Assembly: GCA_001770235.1 (NCBI GenBank)
Contig: MEQN01000016.1
Coordinates: 1-7,274 of the forward strand
Source: Betaproteobacteria bacterium RBG_16_58_11
GTDB taxonomy: Bacteria; Pseudomonadota; Gammaproteobacteria; Burkholderiales; Thiobacteraceae
DNA length: 7,274 nt
Reading direction: 5' to 3'
The notes beneath the pieces were generated by a model, which was not told the origin of the DNA, did no database searches, and saw only the letters and a program-made list of their open reading frames with translations. A program made the translations under genes and the position numbers. Shown in pieces: positions 7,220 through 7,274 of the stretch. Within the stretch, counting starts at the first letter, position 1. Every line of letters begins with the position of its first letter.

Positions 7220-7274
7220 CTAATCACTCTGCTTGAACTGCTTGTTTAGATTGCTCATCGGGCCGAGGCGGATT
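7220..7274 (-). CDS. C-terminal end of an upstream co-directional gene, possibly TssL (partial)
   Basis: Only 55 bases are visible, too few to recognise a family. Two minus-strand frames stay open up to tssM. One reads IRLGPMSNLNKQFKQSD and stops with TAG at 7220-7222, directly touching the tssM ATG. The other reads NPPRPDEQSKQAVQAE and stops with TGA at 7224-7226, 4 bases before the ATG. The first is preferred because about 13 of its 17 codons end in G or C, like tssM, against about 5 of 16 for the second; however, a Pro/Gln-rich charged tail is also believable as a C-terminus. In many T6SS loci the gene before tssM is tssL (DotU/IcmH family), and that is the only ground for naming it. The absence of any real gap indicates it is in the same operon. 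Confidence 0.5.
   Translation of the reverse strand, partial: IRLGPMSNLNKQFKQSD

Noticed and set aside
1..7274. A previously undescribed defence or mobile system hidden in the window
   Set aside because: Every long stretch is explained by known T6SS core genes on one strand. There are no repeats, integrase-like genes, RNA genes or compositional islands.

Overview
The window is an interior piece of a type VI secretion system (T6SS) locus. All genes lie on the minus strand, so the transcript reads from high to low coordinates. In order of transcription it holds: the last codons of an upstream gene (7220-7274, possibly tssL), tssM (3407-7219), tagF (2376-3395), tssB (1861-2361), tssC (370-1851) and the first two thirds of hcp/tssD (1-335, cut by the window edge). 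Coding density is almost complete. The gaps are 0, 11, 14, 9 and 34 bases, and most genes have a clear Shine-Dalgarno sequence. Two of these overlap the stop codon of the preceding gene, so this looks like one operon with translational coupling.

The parts belong to one machine. TssM is the inner-membrane NTPase-fold subunit of the trans-envelope complex. TagF is a post-translational regulator, known elsewhere as a repressor. TssB and TssC form the contractile sheath, and Hcp forms the inner tube that the sheath propels. The other expected parts are not here: tssA, tssE, tssF, tssG, tssH/clpV, tssJ, tssK, vgrG, PAAR and effector/immunity genes. They presumably lie on either side.

The DNA is GC-rich with G or C favoured at third codon positions, and long spurious open frames appear on the opposite strand. 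The style of Hcp, TssB/TssC and TagF is most like Gram-negative Proteobacteria, probably a betaproteobacterium. That placement is inference from protein style, not from a marker gene. I see no mobile element, RNA gene, CRISPR array or foreign-looking insertion.

This is mainly a well-conserved secretion locus and not a new system. The points worth a second look are small: a T8 tract with a weak hairpin just before hcp, a Q/A/P-rich linker in TssM, a long TagF C-terminal extension without phosphatase motifs, and an upstream gene end that can be read in two frames.
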